Below are positions 1 through 11,410 of a DNA stretch of 64,000 nucleotides, one piece after another. The stretch lies in contig VICG01000014.1 of NCBI GenBank assembly GCA_008692225.1, positions 496,001 to 560,000 on the forward strand, read 5' to 3'. The position numbers and the translations under genes are program-made. This DNA is from Monilinia fructicola. Taxonomy: Eukaryota; Ascomycota; Leotiomycetes; Helotiales; Sclerotiniaceae. A model generated the notes under the pieces. That model was not told the DNA's origin, did no database searches, and was given only the letters and a program-made list of their open reading frames with translations. The stretch's first letter is position 1; every line of letters starts with the position of its first letter.

Positions 1-837
1 CCAAAACCAGATCCAGTTACCGAAGGAGAGGAGGAAGAGGACCCTCCGCTACCTCCAGGATTTCCAGATGAAGATGATTTTGAAGGATTCATTTGCTACA
101 AATGTGTTGATGCGAATCCATGGATCAAAAGATATGCTGGTACACCCGGTTTCCTCGCTCCTGTTTTCAAAAGAAGTGCAGCCCCTTCTCCCGAGGCTGA
201 GATTCCGACGAAAATCTATGGACCTTCTTGTGCCACCGATCCTCGAATCCAGGAAGCGCAAGGCGGAGGATGACGAGATTTCAAATTGTTCTTCGGCATC
301 GAAACGAGTGAAGGGTGATGAAGGAGAGAAGCTGGGCGAGAAAGAGTATAACAAAGATAGCAATGACACGTCGGCAGTCTGCAAAATCAAGGCATTACCA
401 AGATTACAACATGGTCAAATGTCCATATTTTTCAAAGCAGACTTTCGAGACCACCTCTGCCGTTGTTCAGACTGTTTCCCACTATTATCGAAACATCCTC
501 AGCTCCTCGAAGAAGAAGAAACTTATGAGCCCCAGTATCAGACGATGGAAATGAAGGAGGGAGTACGGTCGGCAGTGGAAGCATATATGATCGTGGAGAG
601 AGTGCTCTCAAGAATGTTGACCGTGTGCGGGCAATTGAAGGTGTGATGGCGTATAACCATCTGAAAGATAAACTCAAACCATTTTTCCAGAAGTTTGCAG
701 AAAGCGGACAAGCTATCAGTGCAGAGGATATTAAACAACACTTTGCGAAGATACGAGGTGATGAGCAGGCTATAAAAGATGCTGGCGAGGGAGCTAAGGC
801 TGATGATAATAGGGAAGAGCAAAGTGGTTATTAATTG
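1..837 (+). CDS. UBR7/Mlo2-like protein, C-terminal part, two homopolymer frameshifts
   Basis: This is the 3' part of a gene whose start lies outside the window. The reading frame opens at base 1 with an acidic stretch followed by FICYKCVDANPWIKRYAG, the last CxxC pair of the PHD-like zinc region of UBR7/Mlo2. Later come SIFFKADFRDHLCRC and a conserved C-terminal segment with AYNHLKDKLKPFF. UBR7 proteins are N-recognin-like with a UBR box and PHD finger; human UBR7 is linked to histone H2B ubiquitination. The frame is broken twice: A4 at 211-214 reads as if one A were extra, and C4 at 530-533 as if one C were missing. The two changes compensate, so the C-terminus returns to the starting frame and ends at the TAA at 832-834 or just after. 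Both breaks are in homopolymers, so sequencing error is the likelier cause. The family call is strong; intactness is uncertain. Confidence 0.8.
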
Positions 838-2673
838 GTGGGCCATGACTCACGTTTGTAATGCTATGATATTAAAGGAAAACTAATGAACCGTTTATAA
901 CATTGCAAGTTGGAACTTTTTGAATCTTTCGATATTGGCTTGTAAAACATTCCAAGTAATCTCAAACAAGTGACCTATTCTTCCGTCAACGCATAGACAA
1001 GTGCATGTCTACCCCGCGAGTAAGAAGATAGATTGAAGATGTAAATGACAAGCTATAATGTTCTTATTGGAGATTACCTACAGGCGACCGCGCTGACACT
1101 ATTCCCCGACTCAAGGTCAATCTTGAAGAGTTGAAATATCGAGGTAATAGCTTGTCGTAAGTGAGGACAAAAACGAGAATGCAAATGATGGGGGTGAGGG
1201 AGAGGCAACGAAGTGGAATCGGCCCACATCTCAGATATCCGGGCTGCATGGTCTGACCCATTGCAATGAAATAGGAGAGGTTGTGAGTATTACATTAAGA
1301 AGAGAATGGTTACCTAGGCACCTAGGTAGTCTTGGGTAGCTGGCATGCTTCGTTCGGCATACTAAGACGGAACCAGAAGATCATAAGTCTGAGCTTGGTG
1401 TGAATTGTTTGGTAAGTCGCTTGAAGATTTCCAGCGAGGATGGAAGAAGCTGTGAATTGCTCAAGAGCTTGCGGAAGTGGAGTTTTGAATATTGTCCTTT
1501 GCGTTGCAAGCAAGTTGTGAGGCTGTGAAAGGAAACGTGGTGCTAGAACCGATGACATTAGGGTGGATTATGCCAGGGCTATTCATGTGACGGTTACTGG
1601 CGTCACAGACACTGATGCTGTTGAATGAATGAGAAGTTCACATAGCATAGATATAACAATTTATTCTTCTGATTCTATCACGTGAGTAAAATCAACGCCT
1701 CGGTATACTTGAGGAGGATCCAGCGTCTGTACAATCGTTTCTTTTTTTGGCCCCCATCAGACAGACTTGCCGTGTCCCCTTCAATAGTATGTGATCGAAG
1801 TGCCTGGATATCCGAAAAAGATGCAAACTAAACTGTTCTATCTCCAGGTTACCCGAATGTGACTGTAGCCATATGGGAATGGGAAAATTTGGTGTGATTT
1901 TGTATTTGGGTCTAGATGGTGGGGAGTGCGCTGATCAAGAGTCATTAGGTCGATAAACAGCTGTTCTCTTTTCATCAGGAGCAACCCAAATTATGACAGT
2001 CATGAGATGATAGAAAGGATTAGGCTGCACAATATTTCCAAGCACTTTGGCATCAAGAAAACTCATTTCGAGGAGGAAAATTCCAGGTACAGACGGGCAT
2101 CCGTCCATCGCAGTTGCTCTCAGATAAAGCCTGGCTCTGGGGACTGGTTATTGATATTTTCAGAAATAGGGAGAAAGGGGGGGACGGAGGGGCTATGAAG
2201 ACACAATGGCAAACTCGACCAGTTTCAAACAGAATCGAAGTCTCGCATAAAAAGGGGTATTTTTGATTGCAAAGAGTCCAAAACAGCTCCATAGCATTTG
2301 GGATCGTTCTTTCACTCCCTCTTCAATAATTCAAGTGCGCAGTAACGATAATGGAGAAAAAACAACAAGATATTGGCTGTATTCCGGTAGTAATGATTAC
2401 TTTTTCGAGAAATTCAGAACCTCATACTCGAGTACGGATTAATTACATCTTAGATTTAGATGGTCGACTATTCAACCAATCATATCAACGCCAATTCTCA
2501 ATACATAAGCTAGTCCCCGTCTATACTAGTCTGGCAGAATCTCTGTGACCGATTTAAATTGTTGATCTTGATAGGTTATCGGCTGTCTACAGGGTTATGC
2601 GATAAATTCTGGAGAATACAGAGTATATTGAATTTCTTGAGTTTTCTAAAAGAAGTCAATGAATTCTTGAGCT
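838..2673. other. Intergenic, UBR7-like to LYS4
   Basis: This stretch should hold the UBR7-like 3' UTR and the LYS4 promoter. No open frame here looks coding. A TGACTCA (Gcn4/CPC1-type core) lies at 846-852, but it is about 1.8 kb from the LYS4 start, so a role is doubtful. An ACCTAGGT palindrome lies at 1320-1327. Confidence 0.5.
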
Positions 2674-5313
2674 ATGTTGTTGGTATGTCCATCTCGGTGT
2701 ATGCTCGAAAGTTCGTCCTCACTGACAATTGTATTTTCAGAGAATTGGCCCCAAGGGCTTGCGAGTGAGGCCTTCCCGCCCTATATACGATTTGGGAGCT
2801 CTCCGCGGAGGCTGTCGTGCATATACTGCGACGGCGAGACGTTGGCAGGATGTATTCCACTCGCAGACTGAAGACCCGACTTCTTCAGCCATACTTTCGT
2901 CCCTGAAGACCACACCTCGTGTTGCTCAGACTCTTACAGAGAAGATTGTTCAAAGATATTCTCTTGGGCTTGGAAAAGATAAAGTTGTGAAGTCCGGAGG
3001 TATGGAAACAAGATTCTATAACAGAGGGCGCGGAATGCTAGCCGTTATGCAGTTGCATTCACCCTCAAGACGTACCTTTATGAGAAAATACTAACTTACA
3101 ATATACAGATTATGTTACTCTTTCCCCTCATTACTGTATGACCCATGAGTAAGTCAGCATCTCCGAGCCAGTACATTATTACGATTCTGATATCATCTAG
3201 CAATTCATGGCCTGTCGCAACAAAGTTCATGTCTATTGGAGCAACCAAAATTCACAATACCAACCAGATTGTTTGCACTCTCGATCACGATGTACAGAAT
3301 AAGAGTGAAACGAATCTCAAAAAATATAAACAAATCGAGCAATTCGCACGCCAACAAGGGGTGGACTTTTACCCCGCAGGACGAGGTATCGGACATCAGA
3401 TCATGGTAGAGGAAGGATATGCTTGGCCTGGAACTGTCACTGTCGCTTCCGACAGTCATAGTAACATGTATGGTGGTATTGGATGTCTGGGCACGCCCAT
3501 GGTACGAACCGATGCTGCAAGTATTTGGGCAACCGGTCGAACATGGTGGCAGATTCCACCAATTGCTAAAGTCACTTTTACTGGAGTCTTACCAGTCGGA
3601 GTTACAGGGAAAGATGTTATCGTTGCGCTTTGCGGCTTGTTCAACAGTGACGACGTTCTCAATCATGCTATAGAATTCACGGGATCGGAACAAACGATGC
3701 GCAGTCTCCCTATCGACGACAGACTCACTATCGCAAACATGACAACGGAATGGGGTGCTTTATCTGGCTTATTCCCTATCGATTCTGTTCTTGAGTCCTG
3801 GTTAAGATATAAGGCTACCACAAGTGCAATGTTTGCTCCAAAGAACGGCAAGGAACCCCGCTTCACACACGCTCGTATTGATGATCTCGTTCAAAATCAG
3901 TTGGTGGCTGATAAGGGAGCCACCTACGCTAAATCTTTGTACCTCAACCTTTCAACGCTCTCTCCTTACGTTGCTGGCCCCAACAGTGTTAAAATCGCCA
4001 CACCTATCCGGGATTTGGAAGCCCAAAAGATAAAGCTCAACAAGGCATACCTCGTTTCATGCACAAATTCACGTGCTTCCGATCTTGCTGCTGCTGCAAA
4101 GGTTTTCAAAGACGCTGCTGAGTCTTCTCCCGATAAAACTATTCCTAAGATTCCCGAAGGTGTTAATTTCTACATCGCTGCTGCCTCTATCCCCGAACAA
4201 GAGGCTGCCGAAGAGGCAGGTGACTGGCAAGCTCTTCTCGCAGCTGGTGCACAACCCTTACCCTCAGGATGTGGCCCTTGTATTGGACTCGGTACTGGAT
4301 TGTTAGAGCCAGGTGAGGTTGGTATAAGCGCAAGTAACCGAAACTTCAAGGGGCGTATGGGATCCACTGACGCCAAGGCTTATTTGGCAAGTCCTGAGGT
4401 TGTTGCCGCCAGTGCTCTTAGCGGATACATCTCTGGTCCTGGGTGGTACGAGCCACCAGTGGGAGTAAACAAGGTTGTTCTCGGTGAAGGTAATGGAAAC
4501 GTTGAAGAAGACAAAGCTATCAGCATCGAGGAAGCCCTTGAGAAGCTTATTTCACAAGCAGATTCCATTGTTGACGGAGCCGAATCTAGCCTTTTTGGTA
4601 CTTCCTCAAAATCCGAGGAAAGTGAGACTGAGACATTGACTGAGATACTTCCTGGTTTTCCAGAAAAGGTTGAGGGTGAAATTGTCTTCTGCGATGCTGA
4701 CAATGTCAATACCGATGCTATCTACCCAGGAAAATATACTTACCAAGACGGTGTTTCAGTCGAAAAGATGGCTGAAGTCTGCATGGAGAATTACGATAAA
4801 GAGTTCCGCACCATCGCACGTGAAGGCGATATCCTAGTTTCCGGCTTCAACTTTGGGTGTGGCAGTTCAAGAGAACAAGCTGCTACTGCTATTCTCGCCA
4901 AAAAGATTCCTATGGTGGTTGCTGGAAGCTTTGGAAATATTTTTTCCAGAAACAGTATTAACAACGCTCTGATGGGTGTTGAAGTTCCAAGACTAGTGCA
5001 AAGATTAAGGGAGCATTTTGCTGCTTCCGCACCAGTGCCAAAGAAAGAAGTTATAGAACCAAGTGGAAACAGCGAAAGTCTCGACTCTCCAAAACCAGCT
5101 GAACAAGCTGTGCCACAAGGAGAGAAGATCTTAACAAGAAGAACGGGATGGAAATTTGTATGGGATGTTAGACGCAGCAAGGTGGAGGTACAGGAAGGTG
5201 AGGGCGGTGAGAAGTGGAGTCAAAAGGTTGGAGAATTACCACCAAATGTGCAAGAAATCATCGCTAGAGGTGGTCTCGAAAAATGGGTCAAGGGGGAGAT
5301 TGGCAAAAACTAA
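2674..5313 (+). CDS. LYS4: Homoaconitase, mitochondrial (lysine biosynthesis)
   Basis: The product converts homocitrate to homoisocitrate in the fungal alpha-aminoadipate route to lysine, in mitochondria, using a [4Fe-4S] cluster. I model four exons: 2674-2682, 2741-2999, 3109-3148 and 3201-5313, giving about 806 residues. The first exon encodes only MLL and splices to RIGPKGLR; the junctions rebuild [20 protein letters not shown]. The N-terminus is Arg-rich, as expected for a mitochondrial presequence. Cluster ligands are visible as SCTNSRASD (Cys about 390) and [10 protein letters not shown] (Cys about 460 and 463). The swivel-domain motif [10 protein letters not shown] is near 652. The last exon is uninterrupted. 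Aconitase or isopropylmalate isomerase is less likely, because the length and the [16 protein letters not shown] region fit homoaconitase. The start depends on the tiny first exon, supported by a clean GTATGT donor and TTTTCAG acceptor. Confidence 0.93.
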
Positions 5314-6241
5314 AAACGTTTCCTACGGATGAGAGTTAAATTTATAGAAGTCATGTATACCTAGGTACCTTTGAACTGATGAATGAACTGAACAAACGTA
5401 TTTCTATCAGGGCTGCCCTGTCACTGATGGAAGTCCTGATTGGACTTATCTTTGCGATTTCTGGAACAAGATTGTACAAAATTCCTCTTTATAATTCGTT
5501 CTTTCATTGGTCTTTTTACTAATGCTCAGCCATTACAGATGGTCGGCAAAAGTTATAGATACACTAAAGTGAGCTATACCCTGTATTTAATTCTACCTGA
5601 TATCGCAGCGTACAATTGTAGTATCTCAGATGTCGTCAATCTCTTGGGAGAAGCAGCCCTTCGAGATTGAAATAATACTGTTGGCATCCCTACTGGAACT
5701 ACGTGGAATATACAATGAAACTGCTTTTTTTGCGCAAATGATATGGAAGAGTAAAACGCATTTTGATTGTTGCTGGAATGCTTGTCGTATATTCTTTCTT
5801 TCCAAAGCTTCCTGCAATCGACTCACCCAGCTCCGGCGGGGATATGGATCTTCTATTTCTGACAGATGTACATCACTGCAAGTAGTGCCAACACTACGAT
5901 TTATCCAGTCCCTGAGCATGAGGCAGATAACGGTCATCGCTGGTTCCTCGTTGTCGGTGGATATTACCCCAAAGGGAATACCGACAATGAAGCAGATTGA
6001 ACCTATAATATAGGACCGATCAATGCACAAGCTTACAATTGTGTCTTTCAGTTGACATCAACGTATGCATTGGCTAAACTATATTGAAGTTCGCGAGAAT
6101 AGTCCTTTATGGGTATGTATATTTTATATCAAAATAAGGGTGTCATGAAGTTATGCGAGATCCGAATTTACATATGTCATCTCTCCTTCAAGTGTCTCTT
6201 TCGACATTATTCATTGGATAATGCATAAAGAATGATGCTTA
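5314..6241. other. Intergenic, LYS4 to HET-like gene
   Basis: Convergent 3' ends face this stretch. Short open frames on both strands near 5630-6030 overlap each other and resemble no family I know. ACCTAGGT occurs at 5359-5366. Confidence 0.4.
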
Positions 6242-7468
6242 TCACTTGCCTTGACGACCAAATTTAATTTCGCGGAACTTCATGACCCATTCATCTTCCC
6301 CTGGATAAGTATTCACAATTTTCTCAAATCCTTGCTCTAGATTCCATCCATACTCCCAAGTCAACCCCAATAGCGGGTATAGTGCTCTCGCAATATCAAT
6401 CTTGACAGAAGTAAATCTACCCACACAGCCTATGCATGCACTTTCCATAATCGACACAGGGCCCAGAAGCTTGATTGTCTCTTCCCTAAGAGTCCAAAGC
6501 TGCCCTAGAACACCATAGTATCGATGTTCTTCGTTCAGAAAGGTTTTTCCCAATAGCTCAAGTATAGTGTCGAGATCGATGCTCCAGTTTGCTGTTTTTA
6601 TAATGACTTTCGGCGCAAGTCTGGCTTCTATCCAAGTCCACAAACAGGTCATCCAAAAACTTAGGCACAGAGTGACAGCCACGTCGATAGGACTGCGCGT
6701 ATTGAGTCGCAACAGTAACGTGTCCAGAACAACTACTTTATCTGATCTGGTATATATGCTCCGTAAACAGTTGATGACTCCGATCCTCAATCGTTCTATC
6801 TTTTCCTTCTCTACCGCATCCATGTCTTCCAATACTTCGGGCATGGCAATTACATCAACCCACAGCCATTCCGCTTCACATCGATCAAAGAAGCGCGTGA
6901 AATGAGCCATTGGTATTCCCTTCTTGCGCAACTGAAGATCAACAGGCCCCCATGCATCTGGTGTCTGCCAACCCATCGTTTCACCCCATACATGTGACAT
7001 GACCGTATAACCCTCAGACTTGAGGCTGAATTGCCCACTTCTGTTAACGCACAGAGCAGCCTCTCGCTCGATAGAGCTCTCGACAAGTTCCAATGGAGCT
7101 TTGATAAACGTAGAGAACTCGCTAGCCCATGAAATTATTTCTATACTTGGTCGAGGTATCTCTTTCCAGATTGGAGCGAATCGTCCACGACTAAGGAGTA
7201 CTGCAGCCGCTCCTATCTCAATGGGTAGTAGGCAAACGATCCCGATTGACCTCAAACTCCATAGAAGTACGTTCATCCACATGGGAAAAGGTGAATAACG
7301 ATTGAAGACGGGTCCGCACGGATTATTCGACCCAGGAGTTCGAGGAAGCGACTCTAGCTGCGCTAGAATGCGCCTTACGTCCTCTTCAGAGAATTTGATC
7401 AAGGCATTCTCGGCAACGTTTCGAGCGCGGTTCGGCCCAATGTCATAGCCTTCGATCAATTTGTTCAT
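6242..7468 (-). CDS. HET-like protein without ankyrin repeats
   Basis: Reverse-strand gene of about 408 residues if it starts at the ATG at 7468-7466. The frame stays open to 7591, but that extension begins at a GTG directly after a stop, so an upstream exon remains possible. The N-terminus (MNKLIEGYDIGPNRAR) aligns by eye with the neighbour's MWELLLRYGIPPEHAR, which supports the start. HET-type landmarks are YTVMSHVWGE, then EWLWVDVIAMPEV, a segment with IYTRSDKVVVLDTLLLRL, and WMTCLWTWIEARLA. The canonical Cys of the HET motif is absent, so this is a divergent member. HET proteins act in vegetative incompatibility and programmed cell death in filamentous ascomycetes. Two hydrophobic stretches (PMWMNVLLWSLRSIGIVCLL and IGAAAVLLSRG) precede the HET-like part, so a membrane anchor is possible. 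It is divergent from, and paralogous to, the gene at 7855. Confidence 0.72.
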   Translation of the reverse strand: MNKLIEGYDIGPNRARNVAENALIKFSEEDVRRILAQLESLPRTPGSNNPCGPVFNRYSPFPMWMNVLLWSLRSIGIVCLLPIEIGAAAVLLSRGRFAPIWKEIPRPSIEIISWASEFSTFIKAPLELVESSIEREAALCVNRSGQFSLKSEGYTVMSHVWGETMGWQTPDAWGPVDLQLRKKGIPMAHFTRFFDRCEAEWLWVDVIAMPEVLEDMDAVEKEKIERLRIGVINCLRSIYTRSDKVVVLDTLLLRLNTRSPIDVAVTLCLSFWMTCLWTWIEARLAPKVIIKTANWSIDLDTILELLGKTFLNEEHRYYGVLGQLWTLREETIKLLGPVSIMESACIGCVGRFTSVKIDIARALYPLLGLTWEYGWNLEQGFEKIVNTYPGEDEWVMKFREIKFGRQGK

Positions 7469-7854
7469 ATTTGCTGAGAATCGATCTTTCTTCTTTATGA
7501 GGGACGACTTAATCAAAGTTGCTGAAATTTCCTCAACCTGCTTTTTGGTGTCCAATTTCGATAGTTTCCCTCGAATATATAATTCAAGCACTCATGAAGT
7601 CAGCAATGAGATTTTCAGGATTTGACAAGATTTGGATACCAGGGAGCATTTGTCTCTGACCTTATCCGCCAGCCAAGACATTTCGGAGCTACTGCGTTCA
7701 GCCAGCCACCGTCAATTCCAGCCGCACAGGGCACAAGAGGCAGCTGCTCAATGGTAACCACCTCGAAAGAATTATGATTCTCCCGAAGAACTATGTTTTG
7801 AGATTCCATCTCTTTTATGAGAGCTTGCGAGAGATTGTTCGAATCTACATCACC
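7469..7854. promoter_or_regulatory. Shared upstream region of the divergent HET-like pair
   Basis: About 390 bp separate the chosen starts of the two divergent paralogues, so both must be transcribed from here. No specific operator is recognised. Open frames in it are shadows or unsupported N-terminal extensions. Confidence 0.4.
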
Positions 7855-10608
7855 ATGGCAGTGCATACAGCAACAAGTCCCCACCTTTCAATGTGGGAGT
7901 TATTGCTCCGATATGGAATTCCTCCAGAGCATGCACGCTCATTGGCAATCGGAAGATTGCAGCACTGGAACTTGGAAGATGTTGAAAGGATTTTTCACAA
8001 AGTCATTCGTCCTAACCCAGAATTCTGCCTCTTCAAATCTCACGAGGTGAAACCGACAAATATTCCTTCAAGAGAGGAGGACGTCACGCCGTTTCAGAGG
8101 TGGTGGCCAAGTCTCTGGGATTTGAAGCCTCATGGTATCAGTCCACCGCGTAAGATGGTTGAAGAATCAGCTAAGACTGGAGCGGCGCTTTGTGTTAATG
8201 TGAATGGGGAATGGTCTTTGCGACAAGATGGATACGTCGCTTTGTCTCATGTGTGGATTGAGGGACTTCAGCGAGAAGAGAAATATGGTGGACTCGAAAG
8301 AAGGAAGATTGTCAAAGTTTTCGAATTCCTGAATCGAGCTGGTCTTCAGAGTGAATGGATATGGACAGACGTATTAGTGATCCCAGGAGGTTGGCCAACG
8401 GCACCCATTGAAGATGAATTACTTACAGTTGACTTGATTAATTCGATGCCGGCTGTCTATGGCCAAGCCGAAGCTGTACTTATATTCGATGCTCTTGTCT
8501 TGCAATTACACTCGACTGATCTTTTGGAGGTTGCTGTGGCTCTTGCTTGCGGTAAATGGGCAACTCGAGTCTGGACGTTCCAAGAAATCAAACTTGCGAA
8601 TAGGGCTCTTGTTGTTACAGCCACTGGGAGTGTCGAATTTAGTGATATGATTGCCCACCTCAAAGATCTTCATCTTGTCAACGAAAGCAGATATAAGAAT
8701 TTGTATCAATGGTTGGGAATAATGGCCAAGTCAAGTGAGTATAGATTGACAATTAGAGATCTGGTTGAGGCATGTGCCGACCGCAAATCCGGCATGGATA
8801 TCGATTATGCAAGAGCTTTCTTCCCAAGTTTGGGCTTGACATGGACGAATGGGATGACGCGTGAAGAAGGAATGCAGATGATTTATCGCGCATTGAAAAA
8901 TGATGCGATCGTCATTGCCGCTTTTGCTGGATCACGGCGTATGAAGCTCCAACCAGCTTGGGCGCCTTCGTATCTTACTGGACTGGAAGGAGTAGGCTCA
9001 GATACCCCTCGTCTAGAGTGGGAGAATCGTGGCATCCGTGGAAAATGGTATATTCTGAAAATCAAAAAACTCGTTAGCACCACCAGACCACGATATGGTA
9101 AGATTGGATTCAATTTGGAAGTCGATTGCGATCTTGAGCCGAAGCTTCAGATCGTAACTTCACCGAGTGAGGAACCAGAAGTTGTTGAAGCTATGAAGCA
9201 GATGATAACTAAAGGGGTTGGATATATCTTATCCATCAACACTTTTGCCAGCTATAGCGACCAATGGGCTAGATCCGTGTTAATTGTGGAAAAGGCTGAA
9301 ACGCTACCTCATCATGACATGGAGGTGGCAGTTCATTGCGCTGCCACGATTGGTAGCCCCGGTGCTCATCGAGAGGAGTTCGTCGATCTACTTGTTCGAC
9401 ATGGCAATCCCAATGTTGACGGTGATTTTTATAATCAATACTGCTACAATTCATTTTGCAAAAGCGAAGCTAGTAGGGTGCCAGAAATGGAGCCAGAAGA
9501 TGGAGAAACTTCTCTCCATGTTGCGGTAAGGACTGGCGATATCGAAGCAGTGAGATCCTTAAGTAATGATGATGGTCTGATTGAAGCTTATGATGCTCGC
9601 GGATATACTCCACTACATGTAGCTGCCGCAAGAGGAGCAGTGGAAGCCCTCGATATCATTTCGAGAAAGTCGAAGAACCTATCCATTCCTTCTAGAGATC
9701 GTTCGAAGGATACACCACTCACCCTAGCAGCAGGTCAAGAGGTTGACCAATCCGCATCCAGAAAGCTCCTTCTAGCCAATTCAATAAATTTATTGTTAGA
9801 GAGAGGAGCGAATATCGAAGAGAAAAACGGCTACGGTTATACTGCTCTCATGAGTGCCGCATATGAAGCTAACGAAGAAATTGTATCTCTTCTCCTCTCA
9901 AAGGGAGCAGATCCAGAAAGCAGAGTCTCCAACATCGATGGTACACCCATGACAATAGCTAGTGAACGGGTCGGGGGAGTCAAAGTGATGGAACTCCTCT
10001 CCAAGTATGGTGCCGACATCAACGCAAAACCCCAACTTGTAGGCTGGACGCCACTACTCAAAATGGGCTACGAAATGAATCTCGAGCCAGCCTTTGGGGG
10101 AACGCCACTACTCCAAGCTACCGAATATGCCCAAAGCGCCGAAGTAGAGTTCCTGTTGAGCAAAGGGGCCAATCCCAATATGCAAGACTCAAGGATGCGC
10201 ACACCTCTTGGAAACGCCATCCGACAAGCCGATGAACGGAGTGTTTTCCTCCTCCTTGAGGCGGGGGCTCATCGGGAAACGGCTTCTGAGGATGAACTGA
10301 GCCCCGTCCATTTAGCTGCTATGTGTGGCAATTACAAAATCATGCAGATGCTGCTCAGGGAAAAGATTGATGTGAACATCAGGGCTTCGGAGAAACATCA
10401 GAAGAATACCGCGCTCCACATGGCCGTCCAAAAGCAACAAGGCACGGTAGTGAAGCTATTGCTGAGCAAAGGGGCGGGCGTAAATGCCGTTAATATGGAT
10501 GAGAAAACTGCGCTGGATCTTGCTCTTGAGTTGGGCGATCAAGGGCTCGAAGCGATTTTGCAGAATTCAGGGGGGTCTCGGTTCACTAGAGCCTTGAATA
10601 ATGGATGA
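7855..10608 (+). CDS. HET-like domain protein with about ten ankyrin repeats
   Basis: Intact 917-codon frame from the ATG in CACCATGG, a better initiation context than the in-frame ATG at 7774. HET-like landmarks follow an N-terminal helical region: GYVALSHVWIEGL, EWIWTDVLVIPGG, INSMPAVYGQAEAVLIFD and WATRVWTFQEIKLA. From about 9500 to the end there are roughly ten ankyrin units, for example GETSLHVAVRTGDIEAV, GYTPLHVAAARGAVEA, GYTALMSAAYEANEEIVSLL, DELSPVHLAAMCGNYKIM and KNTALHMAVQKQQGTVVKLL. HET-ankyrin proteins are thought to sense non-self and trigger cell death; ankyrin repeats usually serve as the sensing or binding module. No NACHT/NB-ARC P-loop is visible between the HET and ankyrin parts. 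Transcription is divergent from a paralogue lacking the repeats, which suggests a local duplication with domain loss or gain. Confidence 0.85.
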   Translation: MAVHTATSPHLSMWELLLRYGIPPEHARSLAIGRLQHWNLEDVERIFHKVIRPNPEFCLFKSHEVKPTNIPSREEDVTPFQRWWPSLWDLKPHGISPPRKMVEESAKTGAALCVNVNGEWSLRQDGYVALSHVWIEGLQREEKYGGLERRKIVKVFEFLNRAGLQSEWIWTDVLVIPGGWPTAPIEDELLTVDLINSMPAVYGQAEAVLIFDALVLQLHSTDLLEVAVALACGKWATRVWTFQEIKLANRALVVTATGSVEFSDMIAHLKDLHLVNESRYKNLYQWLGIMAKSSEYRLTIRDLVEACADRKSGMDIDYARAFFPSLGLTWTNGMTREEGMQMIYRALKNDAIVIAAFAGSRRMKLQPAWAPSYLTGLEGVGSDTPRLEWENRGIRGKWYILKIKKLVSTTRPRYGKIGFNLEVDCDLEPKLQIVTSPSEEPEVVEAMKQMITKGVGYILSINTFASYSDQWARSVLIVEKAETLPHHDMEVAVHCAATIGSPGAHREEFVDLLVRHGNPNVDGDFYNQYCYNSFCKSEASRVPEMEPEDGETSLHVAVRTGDIEAVRSLSNDDGLIEAYDARGYTPLHVAAARGAVEALDIISRKSKNLSIPSRDRSKDTPLTLAAGQEVDQSASRKLLLANSINLLLERGANIEEKNGYGYTALMSAAYEANEEIVSLLLSKGADPESRVSNIDGTPMTIASERVGGVKVMELLSKYGADINAKPQLVGWTPLLKMGYEMNLEPAFGGTPLLQATEYAQSAEVEFLLSKGANPNMQDSRMRTPLGNAIRQADERSVFLLLEAGAHRETASEDELSPVHLAAMCGNYKIMQMLLREKIDVNIRASEKHQKNTALHMAVQKQQGTVVKLLLSKGAGVNAVNMDEKTALDLALELGDQGLEAILQNSGGSRFTRALNNG

Positions 10609-11410
10609 TGAATGATGAATGAGTGCATGAGAGTTTGTGATCTATCTTTTATGCTCCCACTTTAGCTGCCGCACATCGGAAGAGGGAGGTCCAACTACAA
10701 TTTAAACAAAAGGCCGGTTCATAGAATGCAAATACCTATGAAGAGAGCATATTGCAAGTTTAATCCTCGAACTAACCTAACCCATTTTACATCGCAGGAA
10801 AACTACATGGAGAAATTTTCTCATGTGAATGCATAACTTTGCTCGAAGAGAGGTAGATATTCCTGAGGTAATAATACACTCTGTAAGAACCTTGGAAGTC
10901 TTTAACACGAAACAAATAATTGTCATGCACAATGAACCGGTTTTCCTTCCGTCGGCGTAGTCGGCATAGTCGATTGTGATGACATTGGATACAGAGAACT
11001 CTGCCATATTCTCTTTCACTATTATTACCGGCCTTAGTTCCTTAGAGGTCGGCTGATTCAAAAGACGCTTCATCTCGATTTGATTCTTTCACCATATGTT
11101 TCATTGCTATGTAAAACTTTCAGCCACCATTCAGTGTATCCTAATGATGAGCATCAGCTCCCAATTTAACTTTTCCTTGCCCGCAGTACTATGAATAAGC
11201 TCCTGATCAGACAATTGTTCTCCCAAAGAAGGAAAGAAACTGAAGGACCAAGATGCCAGATGTGATCAAATGCCGTGCCATGTTATTTCTCCCACAATCC
11301 GATGAAGAGTGAAATTTCATATTATCTGCTCGGAAATCCCTCATATGTGCATTTCGAAGCCGTCATGCTGGTCCATGCCATATCAAACCAAGCCTTGAAC
11401 CTCGGACCTT
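10609..11410. other. Intergenic between convergent genes
   Basis: Contains the 3' ends of the HET-ankyrin gene and the DUF1479 gene. An open frame at 10777-11073 (reverse) resembles nothing I know and has no supporting context. Confidence 0.4.

Noticed and set aside
846..852. TGACTCA Gcn4/CPC1-type site upstream of LYS4
   Set aside because: It is about 1.8 kb from the LYS4 start and directly behind another gene; similar 7-mers occur elsewhere by chance (near 25303 and 27901).
7469..7591. N-terminal extension of the reverse HET-like gene to 7591
   Set aside because: It starts at GTG immediately after a stop and has no match in the paralogue; an upstream spliced exon is not excluded.
7774..7854. 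N-terminal extension of the HET-ankyrin protein from the ATG at 7774
   Set aside because: The ATG at 7855 lies in CACCATGG, and homology with the divergent paralogue begins after it.
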